From DATBSL01 sp964561785 (lineage in GTDB: Bacteria; Acidobacteriota; Vicinamibacteria; Fen-336), in assembly GCA_964561785.1 (NCBI GenBank), contig CAZLRF010000014.1, positions 29,462 through 93,461 on the forward strand: a DNA stretch of 64,000 nucleotides, given 5' to 3'. Below are positions 50,221-58,792 of this stretch, one piece after another (positions within the stretch are counted from its first letter, which is position 1; every line of letters begins with the position of its first letter). The translations under genes were made by a program, and so were the position numbers. The notes below the pieces were generated by a model. It saw only the letters and a list, made by a program, of their open reading frames with translations, did not search any database and was not told the origin of the DNA.

Positions 50221-50481
50221 GTGAGGAGCACAGCCGCACGACGGGCTAGAGCCCGCAGCCGCTGGCCGGTCCTCGTCGCAAGCCTGAGGGACCAGCCCCC
50301 CGACGACCTGTCCGCGAGCACCACGCTCGCCGAGCGGATCGCGATGATGGCCCCGCTCGCGGAGACCGCCTGGCGCTTTGCCGGGCTCCCGCTCCCTCGC
50401 TACAGCCGCAGACGCATTCCCGTCCGCCTTCTGGTGCGCCGTGGCAGCGAAGAAACCGAGATCCCCCTCCCGCGGCGGTAG
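50221..50481 (+). CDS. Small uncharacterised protein paired with a nucleotidyltransferase
   Basis: An 86-residue protein. The first 35 residues are Arg-rich; the core is LAERIAMMAPLAETAWRFAG and LPRYSRRRIPVRLLVR, a pattern I recall from short proteins encoded just before nucleotidyltransferase-like genes, with a [L]E-W-x-G-R-P-x-P-x-Y-S signature. The GTG start at 50221 is supported by an adjacent -10-like sequence. It overlaps the next gene by 41 nt in another frame. Function unknown; a partner or antitoxin role is speculation. Confidence 0.55.
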   Translation: MRSTAARRARARSRWPVLVASLRDQPPDDLSASTTLAERIAMMAPLAETAWRFAGLPLPRYSRRRIPVRLLVRRGSEETEIPLPRR

Positions 50482-51058
50482 ACAGGCAGGCATCGCACGA
50501 CGGCCCGTCCGCTCGGCCCCGGAGCTCCTGCAGGACTTCGTCGACGTCGTCTCGGCGCTCAACGACTCGCACGCCCGCTTTCTCGTCGTCGGCGCCTACG
50601 CGATGGCGGCGCACGGCGTCCCCCGAGCGACGGGCGACTTCGACATCTGGGTCGAGCCAACCCACGAGAACGCTCCCCGGGTGTTCGCAGCGCTGGCGCG
50701 CTTCGGCGCGCCACTGCAATCACTGGGCGTGACGGTCGACGACTTCGTGACACCAGGCGTCGTCTGCCAGATCGGGCTCCCGCCTCGCCGCATCGACATC
50801 ACCACGCTCATCGACGGCGTGACCTTCGACGAGGCCTGGGCGGGCCGGCTCGAGGGCGCGCTCGGGAACGTCCGCCTGAGCTACATCGGCCGCGAGGCGC
50901 TGCTGCGGAACAAGGAGGCCGTGGGGCGCGCGAAGGATCTCGCCGACCTCGAGGCGCTCAGGTCCACGAGCGTCCAGCAGAGTCATCGCGCGACCGCGGA
51001 GGCGATCGCAGCCGACGATCTGCGGACGGCCGCGTCGAGGCGCTCGCGGAAGCGGTAG
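50441..51058 (+). CDS. Nucleotidyltransferase-fold protein (AbiEii / DUF6036-like)
   Basis: A 205-residue protein with the minimal nucleotidyltransferase signature RFLVVGAYAMAAHGVPRATG followed by DFDIWV (the metal-binding Asp pair), then RVFAALARFGAPLQSLGVTV, GLPPRRIDITTLIDGVTFDE and YIGREALLRNKEAVGRAKDL, a helical region with the KDLAD element seen in AbiEii-type and MNT proteins. Such proteins include toxins that pyrimidinylate tRNA, but many homologues are uncharacterised. The start is uncertain: GTG at 50441 is the most downstream candidate before the conserved fold. Confidence 0.7.
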   Translation: MAAKKPRSPSRGGRQAGIARRPVRSAPELLQDFVDVVSALNDSHARFLVVGAYAMAAHGVPRATGDFDIWVEPTHENAPRVFAALARFGAPLQSLGVTVDDFVTPGVVCQIGLPPRRIDITTLIDGVTFDEAWAGRLEGALGNVRLSYIGREALLRNKEAVGRAKDLADLEALRSTSVQQSHRATAEAIAADDLRTAASRRSRKR

Positions 51059-51061
51059 TTT

Positions 51062-51321
51062 CGGGACGGCGGTCCCGCAGATCGTCGAAGAGACGAGGTT
51101 GTCGTCGTCGGTGGGCCAGTGCCGCTGGAAATCGTCGAGGAAGAGATGCCAGTCGCGCGGCAGGCCGTACCTGTCGAAGTACTCGATCGGGAAGCCGAAG
51201 GCGGCACCCGTGTCGGCTCGCCGTCCCGCCCCGCCACGAACGCCTGGAGCCCAGGCAGGCTCGCCGTAGGAACCTGGGCCCCCGAGTAGTCGATCCCGAC
51301 GTACCGCTGGAACTGGGCCAC
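51062..51321 (-). pseudogene. Decayed DUF429/RNase H-like gene
   Basis: A GTG at 51321 with a perfect AGGAGGTGATC just upstream starts AQFQRYVGIDYSGAQVPTAS, a ribonuclease-H-like start typical of DUF429-type proteins. After about 40 codons the homologous reading jumps to another frame as FPIEYFDRYGLPRDWHLFLD and DFQRHWPTDDDN and then breaks off after about 20 further codons. A deletion of the segment between plus a frameshift has inactivated it. The 158 nt upstream (51322–51479) hold no other feature. Confidence 0.6.
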
Positions 51322-51479
51322 CGATCACCTCCTACGACCCGCCGCCTGTGTCCTGGAACTGAGTTCCCATCGAGCCACGGGAGCGAACGCGAACAACCTG
51401 ACCGGGCTCCGGGACGGCGAGCGTTCGGCTGGATGGGCCGCCGCCCATTCGAGGCCCCGCTTCAGCATCCGGCCGTACT

Positions 51480-51837
51480 CTAAGGGATGGGGGTCGAGAT
51501 CGCGTCGGCCCGGCGGCGCTCGGCCACCGCCATCACCACCGAGTCGACGAGCCCCAGGCGCAGGCCGCGGTGGCGCCGCGAGATCTCCTCCGCGCGGGAC
51601 GAGGTCGGCGGGGTCGCCCCACTCGATGGCCCACGCCCCGGAGGCGAGGTCCCCCGAGAAGCGCTCCCGGGCCCGCGCGCTGACGTGCTCCGCGAGGAGA
51701 TAGTCGACCTCCGGCAGGATCGCCCAGGGGAGGATCCAGTCGTCGGGGCTCGTCTCGAAGAGGCGCCGGGGCGCGGCGTGGTGGCGGTCGTCGGCGTCGA
51801 CGAGCGCCACGATCGCGCCCGTGTCGGCGACGATCAC
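51480..51837 (-). pseudogene. VapC-type PIN toxin gene with a frameshift
   Basis: From GTG at 51837 one frame reads VIVADTGAIVALVDADDRHH (first PIN Asp), LPEVDYLLAEHV and AIEWGDPADL; the sequence then needs one base fewer to continue as EEISRRHRGLRLGLVDSVVM with AVAERR, the rest of the PIN core, ending at 51480. The single extra C lies in a CCC run. The last part of the usual fold (LDRRHF) is also missing. As written it makes a wrong C-terminus. Confidence 0.7.
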
Positions 51838-52081
51838 CGCCGCCCCATGCCCCCGAGCAGCTCCTCGGCCCGCTCCGAGACGTCCCCACACGCTTGCTGC
51901 GGCCGGCCCCGACGCTCCGGGGCGGGCGCGCCCCTCCCCGCCGCCGCGCGTACTCGGCGACCGCCTCGTGGACGAGCTCGGCCGCTGGCCGACCCTCGCG
52001 CAGCGCGAGCGTCTTCAGGCGCCGGTAGTCCGCCGCGGGCAGGTAGAGGGTCGTCAAGCCCCTGGCCCGGCATCGGGCCAT
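51834..52081 (-). pseudogene. Ribbon-helix-helix VapB-type antitoxin gene with a frameshift
   Basis: ATG at 52081 starts MARCRARGLTTLYLPAADYR, LKTLALREGRPAAELVHEAV and AEYARRRG, an RHH antitoxin. After SVGAGRSKRVG the expected ending DVSERAEELLGGMGRR followed by TGA lies one base out of frame; restoring one G in a GGGG run would repair it. The repaired stop overlaps the toxin GTG by 4 nt, as in an intact operon. Confidence 0.65.
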
Positions 52082-52084
52082 CGC

Positions 52085-53407
52085 TCAGTGGCCCCGGAAC
52101 AGCCGCGACCAGATGCCCGGCTTGGCCGGCCGGGGTGTCGGGCGCTTCGGCGGCGCGGCACGCCGGGGAGCCGGGGCGGCGGCCTTCGCCTTTGGGGGCT
52201 TGCCCTCGGTCTCGAGGTGCCCCACCACCTCGCCGTCCCGGATCAGGAAGACGACCGGCGAGAGCTGCGGGGCGCCCTCGGTCTCGGCGTGCAGAACGGC
52301 CGCGACCGCGGCGAAGCCGGCGATCTCCGGCGGCGCCACCCTCTCGGTGACGAGCAGCACGCCCTTGTAGGGCACGGCCGCGGCGAGCAGCTCCGCCCCG
52401 AGCGTGCGGTGCAGGCCCCGCAGGAAGGCGCGGTCGAGGATCTTCTCGCTCGCGTAGAAGTGGTCGCTGACGACGTGCACCTTCACGCCGCCGACGTCGT
52501 GGGCGACGGCCGGCAGGTCGAGCTTCGCCAGGTTGGCGAGCGCCTCGTCGAAGTGGCGATCGGCGTCGGGGCTGCCGGCCGGGAGGTAGGCGAACGAGTT
52601 CGGCTGGTCCCAGCCGACGAACACCAGCGGGATGCGCCCGGCCGCGGGGCCCCTCACGTCGAGGAGCGGCCGGCAGACGCCGTGCTCGCGGGGGAAGTCG
52701 GCCGGCTTGAGGTTCGGCATCGCCGGCCCTTCCTCGTCGCGGCCCACGTCGTCGGCCATGAGGACGAGCCGGCCCGGCCGCTGCGACTCCCCCTGGTCGA
52801 GGAAGCGGTGCGCCCGGTCGACGACATTGAAGGTGCCCTTGCCCGCCGTGAACGCGAACGGGAACAGGCCGTCGCGGTCCCGGGCCGCGGTCCAGCGTCC
52901 GCCGGTCTTCGCGCGCAGCAGCTCTCCGCACAGGGCGGCGAGCTCGAGGACCCGGGCCCAGTACTGCCCCTCGTCGTCGTCCTGGCGCGGCGGCGAGGCG
53001 AGGGTCGCGTCCTCGAGCCGCTCGAGCAGGGCCGCGTCGAGGCTCGCCCCCTCGCGCGCGGCGACCCGGGCGGCGAGGCTCCGGAAGGCCTCGTCGGCGA
53101 TGTCGTCCAGGGAGCGCGACGCCCCGGCCGGCTCCTCGGCGCCGTCCACCGAAACGACGCCGCCCGCCGCGGCCACCGCCTCGCGCAGGAAGCCCGGCGG
53201 CGCGAAGCGGCAGACGTAACTGACGTCGGCCCCGCCCTCGCGCTCGCCCATCGCGCGCGCGGCGCTCACCCGGGTGAGGGCGAACAGCACGCTCAGCTCG
53301 GGCTCGGCCTCGATCTGCTCGGCCGAGCGGTGGTCGGTGAGCACGTAGCCCTCCCGCCCGTCCTCCTTCTTCGTGACGATGTCGATGCGGTCGAGCGTGG
53401 TGTACAT
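52085..53407 (-). CDS. Uncharacterised 440-residue cytoplasmic protein
   Basis: I do not recognise a named family. The protein begins MYTTLDRIDIVTKKEDGREG, has a mixed alpha/beta first half, a central region with DLRGLFPFAF-like GLFPFAFTAGKGTFNVVDRA, a segment GRIPLVFVGWDQPNSFAYLP, and a well-structured C-terminal domain VKVHVVSDHFYASEKILDRA through LRGLHRTLGAELLAAAVPYK and GVLLVTERV. The last 50 residues are an Ala/Pro/Lys linker with GIWSRLFRGH. No signal or membrane segment. It stops 4 nt before the antitoxin start. The ATG at 53407 is preferred over one 17 codons upstream. Confidence 0.65.
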   Translation of the reverse strand: MYTTLDRIDIVTKKEDGREGYVLTDHRSAEQIEAEPELSVLFALTRVSAARAMGEREGGADVSYVCRFAPPGFLREAVAAAGGVVSVDGAEEPAGASRSLDDIADEAFRSLAARVAAREGASLDAALLERLEDATLASPPRQDDDEGQYWARVLELAALCGELLRAKTGGRWTAARDRDGLFPFAFTAGKGTFNVVDRAHRFLDQGESQRPGRLVLMADDVGRDEEGPAMPNLKPADFPREHGVCRPLLDVRGPAAGRIPLVFVGWDQPNSFAYLPAGSPDADRHFDEALANLAKLDLPAVAHDVGGVKVHVVSDHFYASEKILDRAFLRGLHRTLGAELLAAAVPYKGVLLVTERVAPPEIAGFAAVAAVLHAETEGAPQLSPVVFLIRDGEVVGHLETEGKPPKAKAAAPAPRRAAPPKRPTPRPAKPGIWSRLFRGH

Positions 53408-53794
53408 GGGCCCTCCGAGCTTCAGCGCGACGGTCGAGCGACGGTCGCCGCCAAGCACCCGCGGCGGGCAGGAATCTACTCGAAGAGGTCGTCGACCGCG
53501 AACGTCCAGGCCGGCAGGGCGAGGGCGGCGAGCGCCGCGACCAGATCAAGGTCCGGCCCCGGCGTTCGCCCGGAAGCTCCGGCCGGACGCTGACTCGACG
53601 CGCATCCCCGCGATCTGCGGCGGTAGTCGTCCCCCACGTGACGTCCGAGGCGCCTGGAGGACGTTCGGGGCCGACGCTCTCGCCACTGCACGCGTGCCGG
53701 CTGCCGTCCGCCCCGCGGCCCGTTCCCGCCCGGCGGGAGACTCGTGCCCGTAGCGTGCCCACGAGGAATCGCTTATCGTTGGCTCGGCTCCGCG
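53408..53794. other. 387-nt gap without a supported gene
   Basis: Between the divergent unknown gene and the kinase. On the minus strand the end of a short frame reads AALALPAWTFAVDDLFE, stopping at 53476, which could be the tail of a lost gene. TATCGT (53774–53779) lies 15 nt before the kinase ATG and is a possible -10. Nothing else is recognisable. Confidence 0.4.
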
Positions 53795-56179
53795 ATGATC
53801 GGCGAGACGCTGTCCCATTACCGTATCCTCAACAAGCTCGGCGGCGGCGGGATGGGCGTGGTGTACGAGGCGGAGGACACGAACCTCGGGCGTCACGTCG
53901 CGCTGAAGCTGCTGCCGGACGAGATGGCCGCGAGCCCCGAGGTCCTCGAGCGCTTCCGGAGGGAGGCGCGGGCCGCGTCCGCGCTCAACCACCCCAACAT
54001 CTGCGTGATCCACGAGATCGGCGAAGACCAGGGGCGCAGCTTCATCGTGATGGAGCTGATGGAGGGGACGACGCTCAAGCACCGGATCGCCGGCCGGCCG
54101 CTGCCGATGGACGAGGTCCTGGACTTCGGCGCGCAGCTTGCCGAGGCGCTGGAGGCTGCCCACGCCAAGGGAATCGTCCACCGTGACATCAAGCCGGCGA
54201 ACGTGTTCGTGACCGCCCGCGGGCAGGCGAAGCTGCTCGATTTCGGGCTCGCGAAGCAGACCCTGCTGCAGGCCGGCGCCGAGTCCGTGAGCCCGACGGC
54301 CGTCCGTGAGACGGAGCTGACCCGGACGGGCGCGATGATGGGCACCGCCGCCTACATGTCGCCCGAGCAGGCGCGCGGCAGCGACCTCGACGGCCGCACG
54401 GATCTCTACTCGCTCGGCGCGGTGCTCTACGAGATGGCGACGGGCGTGCTTCCGTTCGCGGGCTCGACGACGGGCGCCGTGCTGGAGGCGATCTTCACGA
54501 CCGACCCGGTCGCTCCGTCGCGGCTCAACGACCAGGTCCCGCCGGAGCTCGAGCGGATCATCGCGAAGGCGCTGGAGAAGGACCGGAAGCTCCGCTACCA
54601 GGGCGCCGCGGAGCTGCGCTCGGACCTGCAGCGGCTGCGGCGCGAAACGCTGTCGGGGCGAGTGACCGCGACGAGCGGCCCTTGGGCTGCACGTCCTCGT
54701 CGCGGGGCGCGGCGCTGGCTGTGGCCTGCGGTCGCGACGCTCGCGGCGGCGCTCGCCCTGGCCGGAGCTTTCCGGCTCGGGCGCGCGCGTCCCGAGGCGA
54801 GCTCGGCGCCGGCGCCCGCGGGCACCTCGCCCTCCGTCGCGGTGCTTCCGTTCGTGGACCTGAGCGAGGCGAAGGACCAGGAGTACTTCACGGACGGCCT
54901 CACCGAGGAGCTCCTGAACTCGCTCGCGAAGGTCCCGGAGCTGCGCGTCACGGGGCGCACGTCGTCGTTCCAGTTCAAGGGGAAGAACGAGGACGTTCGC
55001 GTGATCGGACGGAAGCTGAACGTCGCGAGCGTGCTCGAGGGGAGCGTCCGCAAGGCGGGCCGCCACGTGCGGATCACGGCGCAGCTCGTGAACGTAGCGG
55101 ACGGCTTCCACCTGTGGTCCGAGACCTACGACCGGCAGCTCGACGACGCCTTCGCGGTGCAGGACGAGATCGCGCGACGAGTGGCGGGCGCGCTCTCGCG
55201 GACGCTCGTCGGAGCGAAGCCGAAGGGCCGCGTGCCGGACGCGGAGGCCTACAACTTGCGGCTGCAGGCGCTCTACCTTCTCCGGCGCCAGGTGGCGAGC
55301 GACGTCGAGAGGGCTCGGGAGCTGGCGGAGCAGGCGGTCGCCAGGGACCCGGACTACGCCGAGGCGTGGGACACGCTCGCGGTCGTGCACATCCGCGAGT
55401 TCGAGGCCGCGCAGACCTTCGCCGCCAAGCAGGCAGCGCTCGGACGGCAGCAGCGTGCGCTCGACCGGGCGCTCGAGCTCGACCCGGGCCTCGCCGGGGC
55501 GCACGCGCGGCTCGCCCGGCTCCGGCGCTTGCAATGGGACTTCGTCGGGGCGGACCAGTCGATGAAGCGTGCGCTCGAGCTCGCGCCCGGCAGCGCGTTC
55601 CTGCTCTCGTACGCCGCGGGCTTCGCGTCCACGATGGGGCGCTTCGACGAGGCGATCGCGCTGCAGAGGCGGGCGCTCGAGAGCGACCCGCTGAGCCTCA
55701 CGGACCTCTACAACCTCGCGTTCCGCTACCTGGCCGCCGGCCGCGTGCCCGAGGGGGAGGCGACGATCCGGAGGTACCTCGAGCTCAACCCCGAAGGCTA
55801 CGGCGCGCACGCGCTTCTGGGCGACGCGCTCGTGCGGCAAGGACGGTTCGCCGCGGGGCTCGCCGAGTACGGGAAGGAGTCGGACCCGTCGGGGCGTCTG
55901 GCCGGGCAAGCGATGGCGCACCACAGCCTCGGGAACCGCGCGGCCTCGGACGCGGCGCTCCAGGAGCTCGTGGCGAGGTACGGGGACCAGGCGAAGCTGA
56001 TCGCGGAAGTCCACGCCTACCGCGGCGAGGTCGACCCGGCCTTCGTCTGGCTGGACCGCGCCTACGACCGGCACGACTCGGATCTCGTCTACCTGAAGCC
56101 CGCGTACTTCCTGACCGCTCTGCACGGCGACCCGCGCTGGGCGACGCTGCTCGGGAAGGTCGGGCTTCCGGCCGACTGA
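53795..56179 (+). CDS. Membrane serine/threonine protein kinase with TolB-N and TPR sensor region
   Basis: A 794-residue Pkn2-family kinase: glycine loop LGGGGMGVVYEAEDTN, Lys in VALKLL, catalytic HRDIKPANVF (about 127–136), DFG in LLDFGLAK, and APE-like MSPEQARG. A single membrane helix (about 305–327) leads to an extracytoplasmic region with a TolB-N/FlgO-like domain (VAVLPFVDLSEAKDQEYFTD then ELLNSLAKVPELRVTGRTSS) and about five TPR units. This architecture is common in Acidobacteriota and resembles adenylate-cyclase-type TPR sensors. The substrate is unknown. ATG at 53795 gives the standard MIGETLSHYRI start. A short hairpin (CGCTCGA-TCC-TCGAGCG) follows in the 85-nt gap. Confidence 0.93.
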   Translation: MIGETLSHYRILNKLGGGGMGVVYEAEDTNLGRHVALKLLPDEMAASPEVLERFRREARAASALNHPNICVIHEIGEDQGRSFIVMELMEGTTLKHRIAGRPLPMDEVLDFGAQLAEALEAAHAKGIVHRDIKPANVFVTARGQAKLLDFGLAKQTLLQAGAESVSPTAVRETELTRTGAMMGTAAYMSPEQARGSDLDGRTDLYSLGAVLYEMATGVLPFAGSTTGAVLEAIFTTDPVAPSRLNDQVPPELERIIAKALEKDRKLRYQGAAELRSDLQRLRRETLSGRVTATSGPWAARPRRGARRWLWPAVATLAAALALAGAFRLGRARPEASSAPAPAGTSPSVAVLPFVDLSEAKDQEYFTDGLTEELLNSLAKVPELRVTGRTSSFQFKGKNEDVRVIGRKLNVASVLEGSVRKAGRHVRITAQLVNVADGFHLWSETYDRQLDDAFAVQDEIARRVAGALSRTLVGAKPKGRVPDAEAYNLRLQALYLLRRQVASDVERARELAEQAVARDPDYAEAWDTLAVVHIREFEAAQTFAAKQAALGRQQRALDRALELDPGLAGAHARLARLRRLQWDFVGADQSMKRALELAPGSAFLLSYAAGFASTMGRFDEAIALQRRALESDPLSLTDLYNLAFRYLAAGRVPEGEATIRRYLELNPEGYGAHALLGDALVRQGRFAAGLAEYGKESDPSGRLAGQAMAHHSLGNRAASDAALQELVARYGDQAKLIAEVHAYRGEVDPAFVWLDRAYDRHDSDLVYLKPAYFLTALHGDPRWATLLGKVGLPAD

Positions 56180-56264
56180 GCCCGCTCTTCCACCGCTCGA
56201 TCCTCGAGCGCAGCCGCACCGTCGAGGACGGCCGGCACGAGGACCTCGTCGCGCGCGACGGGGT

Positions 56265-57941
56265 CTACGGCAGCCTCCGGCGGAACAGCGCGATGAGGGC
56301 GTCGTTGGCCTGGGCCGGGTCGGGCAGGCCCGTGTCGTTTCGGTAGATGCCGAACGCGCCCTCGTGGTAGGCGTGCCAGGTGAAGTGCAGGTCGTTCGCC
56401 TGAAGCAGATCGATCATGTCCTCGGCCCACCTCAGGCCGCCCCGCCCGTCCTCGAAGCAGGCCCGGTTGAGGCCGAGCTCGCCCACGTAGAGCGGTACGC
56501 CCTGGGCGCGGCCCCACGCGACGTACGGGGCGAGCAGAGCGGCCATCCCGTCCTTGTCGCGGCGCATCGGCCGCGCGCCCGAGGGGCTCGACTCGAAGTC
56601 GAGCCGCAGGCGCGAGCCGTTGCCGGCCTGGGCCGAGACGCCCTTCATCCAGCCGTTGATCTGGTAGGACCGGCCGCGCACCACCTCGAACCGCAGGCCG
56701 TTGTGGGTGGCGTTCGCCCAGTCCGTGGTTCCGCTGATCGCGATCGAGGCGCGGTCGCCGTGGCCCTCGTCGGCGAGGAACATCTGACCCACCCCGTTGT
56801 TCGCCCAGAAGCTCCAGCCGGTCGCCGACTCGACGTTCATCCGGGCGATCTGGCGGGCGACCCGGCCCGATTCGTCGTACTCGAGGACGGTGAAGTCGTC
56901 GAAGTAGGCCGTGCCCGCGTTCTTGTCGGAGGCGAAGACCGGCTTGCCGACGATGATCGACGCGTCCTCCGCCTTCCACCGCACGCCCTCGTAGTACGTC
57001 CAGCCCGAGTCGCCCGGGGGCAGCGCGGGGTCGCTCCCCGTGGTCGTCTTCCACGTGATGTCCGAGGGCACCTGGAGGACGTTCGGGTCCGGGTAGGGGC
57101 CGCCCTCGCCGAGCCCGGTCCACGAGGTGTGCTGGTGCGTGTACTCGATCGGCGCGTAGTAGTGGAACGTGTGGACGATGCCGGCGTCGGCGAGGGAGAG
57201 GAAGTTGAGCTGGCCGTAGGTCTCCCACTTGCCCTTCACCCCGTTGAGCCGCTCGACCACGATCAGGTGGTTCGTGTCCACCGAGCGGATCTCGCGGACG
57301 AGCGAGGACGCGAGGTCCTGCCACTGGTCGATCGAGGTCGGGACGATCGGCTCGTTGACGAGGTCGTAGCCCGCGATCACGGGCTCGGCCTGGTACCGCT
57401 CGGCGAGCTGCCGCCACTGGGCGCGCAGGCGGTCGCGGTTCGCCGCGTCCGTCCACAGCGCCATGCCGTCCCCGAGCGACTGGAAGCCGCCCGGCGGGAC
57501 GTGCATGTTGAGGACGAGGTACACCCCGCGGGAGCGGGCCCAGGCCACGTTGCGGTCGATCCAGTCCCACGCCGCGCCCGACTGCAGGAGCGCGTCGTTG
57601 AGGTAGAAGCGAATCGCGTTCATGTTCATGTCGCGGACGCGGTCGAGGTCGATCTCCGAGTGGTGGCTCGTCGGCGCCGTGCCCGGGTTGCCCCACACGC
57701 CGTTGCCGAAGCAGACGCCCTGCAGCCGCACGGGCCGGTCGTCGGCCCCGACGACGAGGCTCGGCCCGCGCCGGCGCACGAACGCCTTCGGAACGGCCTC
57801 TCCGCCGTAGGGTCGGGCGGCGGGCGCCGGGGTGGCGGAGGGCGAGGCGGGGCCCGTCCCCCCGCCGCCGCAGGCGGCGGGGACGACGGACAGGACGGCC
57901 AGCAGGCGCAGGGCGGCGCGGAGCAGGAGACGGGTCGTCAT
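56265..57941 (-). CDS. GH5-type endoglycosidase lipoprotein with an inserted carbohydrate-binding-like module
   Basis: A 558-residue secreted enzyme with lipobox-like VPAAC (about Cys 24). The TIM barrel starts LVVGADDRPVRLQGVCFGNG and holds the acid/base glutamate about E197 in YDLVNEPIV; the nucleophile is about E488 in PLYVGELGLN, with FTWHAYHEG near the end. Between HTFHYYAPIEYTHQHTSW and the nucleophile strand about 145 residues (roughly 295–440) form a beta-rich module (TAYFDDFTVLEYDESGRV, LRFEVVRGRSYQINGWMKGV) like a family-11-type or galactose-binding CBM. Insertion inside the barrel loop is unusual. Probably cleaves beta-glucan or mannan in the periplasm or outside. Confidence 0.82.
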   Translation of the reverse strand: MTTRLLLRAALRLLAVLSVVPAACGGGGTGPASPSATPAPAARPYGGEAVPKAFVRRRGPSLVVGADDRPVRLQGVCFGNGVWGNPGTAPTSHHSEIDLDRVRDMNMNAIRFYLNDALLQSGAAWDWIDRNVAWARSRGVYLVLNMHVPPGGFQSLGDGMALWTDAANRDRLRAQWRQLAERYQAEPVIAGYDLVNEPIVPTSIDQWQDLASSLVREIRSVDTNHLIVVERLNGVKGKWETYGQLNFLSLADAGIVHTFHYYAPIEYTHQHTSWTGLGEGGPYPDPNVLQVPSDITWKTTTGSDPALPPGDSGWTYYEGVRWKAEDASIIVGKPVFASDKNAGTAYFDDFTVLEYDESGRVARQIARMNVESATGWSFWANNGVGQMFLADEGHGDRASIAISGTTDWANATHNGLRFEVVRGRSYQINGWMKGVSAQAGNGSRLRLDFESSPSGARPMRRDKDGMAALLAPYVAWGRAQGVPLYVGELGLNRACFEDGRGGLRWAEDMIDLLQANDLHFTWHAYHEGAFGIYRNDTGLPDPAQANDALIALFRRRLP

Positions 57942-57992
57942 GACGCCATAGTGTCGCGGAGCCGGCCCACGGGGCTCAATCCTCCCGATGCC

Positions 57993-58718
57993 TCACCGCG
58001 CCACGCGGCGCAGCGCCCGACGCGCGATCGCCCCGACGACGCCGAGCACGGCCATCCCCCCCACGATCCCGGCGAGGAGGAGCACGGGACCGCGGTGGCG
58101 GACGAAGGTCTGGATGTCCTCGGCCCCGGTCGACGCCGCGGCCGCGGCCAGCGCCACCGCCACCGCCGTGCGCGGCAGCATGCCCAGGAACGTCCCGGCC
58201 AGGAACGCCGGGAGAGGCACGCCGGTCGTCGCCATCACGAGGTTCGTGAGGGCGAACGGGGAGTTCGGCGGGAGGCGGAGCAGGGTGACGATCAGGACCG
58301 TGCGCCAGGGCGAGCGCCCGACGAGCGCGTCGCGGATCGCTCGCGCCTTCGGGTTCGTCTCGATGAGCGCGAGGACGCGGTCCCTCGAGACCCGGCGCGC
58401 GACTCGGTAGCCGAGGAGCCCGCCCCCGGTGAAGCCGAGGAGGGCGGCGGGCAGCCCCAGGCCGACGCCGAACACCCAGCCCCCGAGGATCGACTGCGCA
58501 TAGGTCGGCAGGAACCCGAGCCCGGCCCCGAGGACGAACACGACGGTGTAGAGCGCGAGGCCGAGCGGGCGGTGGTAGAGGAGCCACTCGGACAGCGGCC
58601 CCAGCGCGGCCAGGAGGAGCGTGCCGCACACCGCCGGCGCGGCGGTCCACGCGATGCCGAGCAGGCCCGTCGGCCCGAGGGCGCGCAGGGCCGAGGCGGC
58701 TTCGCGGGAGGGGGACAT
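57993..58718 (-). CDS. TVP38/TMEM64 (VTT/DedA-like) membrane protein
   Basis: A 241-residue protein with six or so membrane segments and the VTT-domain pattern: YAQSILGGWVFGVGLGLPAA, GFTGGGLLGYRVARRVSRDR and VTLLRLPPNSPFALTNLVMA followed by FLAGTFLGMLPRTAV. VTT/DedA proteins include lipid scramblases/flippases and undecaprenyl-phosphate transporters; which applies is unknown. Divergent from the RiPP locus. Confidence 0.88.
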   Translation of the reverse strand: MSPSREAASALRALGPTGLLGIAWTAAPAVCGTLLLAALGPLSEWLLYHRPLGLALYTVVFVLGAGLGFLPTYAQSILGGWVFGVGLGLPAALLGFTGGGLLGYRVARRVSRDRVLALIETNPKARAIRDALVGRSPWRTVLIVTLLRLPPNSPFALTNLVMATTGVPLPAFLAGTFLGMLPRTAVAVALAAAAASTGAEDIQTFVRHRGPVLLLAGIVGGMAVLGVVGAIARRALRRVAR

Positions 58719-58731
58719 GGAAGGGCCATGA

Positions 58732-58737
58732 TAGACT
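58732..58737 (+). promoter_or_regulatory. Candidate -10 for the RiPP locus
   Basis: TAGACT lies 55 nt before the precursor ATG, with no clear -35 at the usual distance. It is the same hexamer as found before trm112 and is the only promoter-like sequence in the gap. Confidence 0.3.
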
Positions 58738-58792
58738 GCCCCTCGGGCGCCTCCCCCCGTCCCTCCGGGCGGGAGGCCAGGGGGTAGGGAGC

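Noticed and set aside
53476..53691. A short minus-strand frame ending AALALPAWTFAVDDLFE
   Set aside because: Only the last few residues look protein-like; no start, ribosome site or family supports it.
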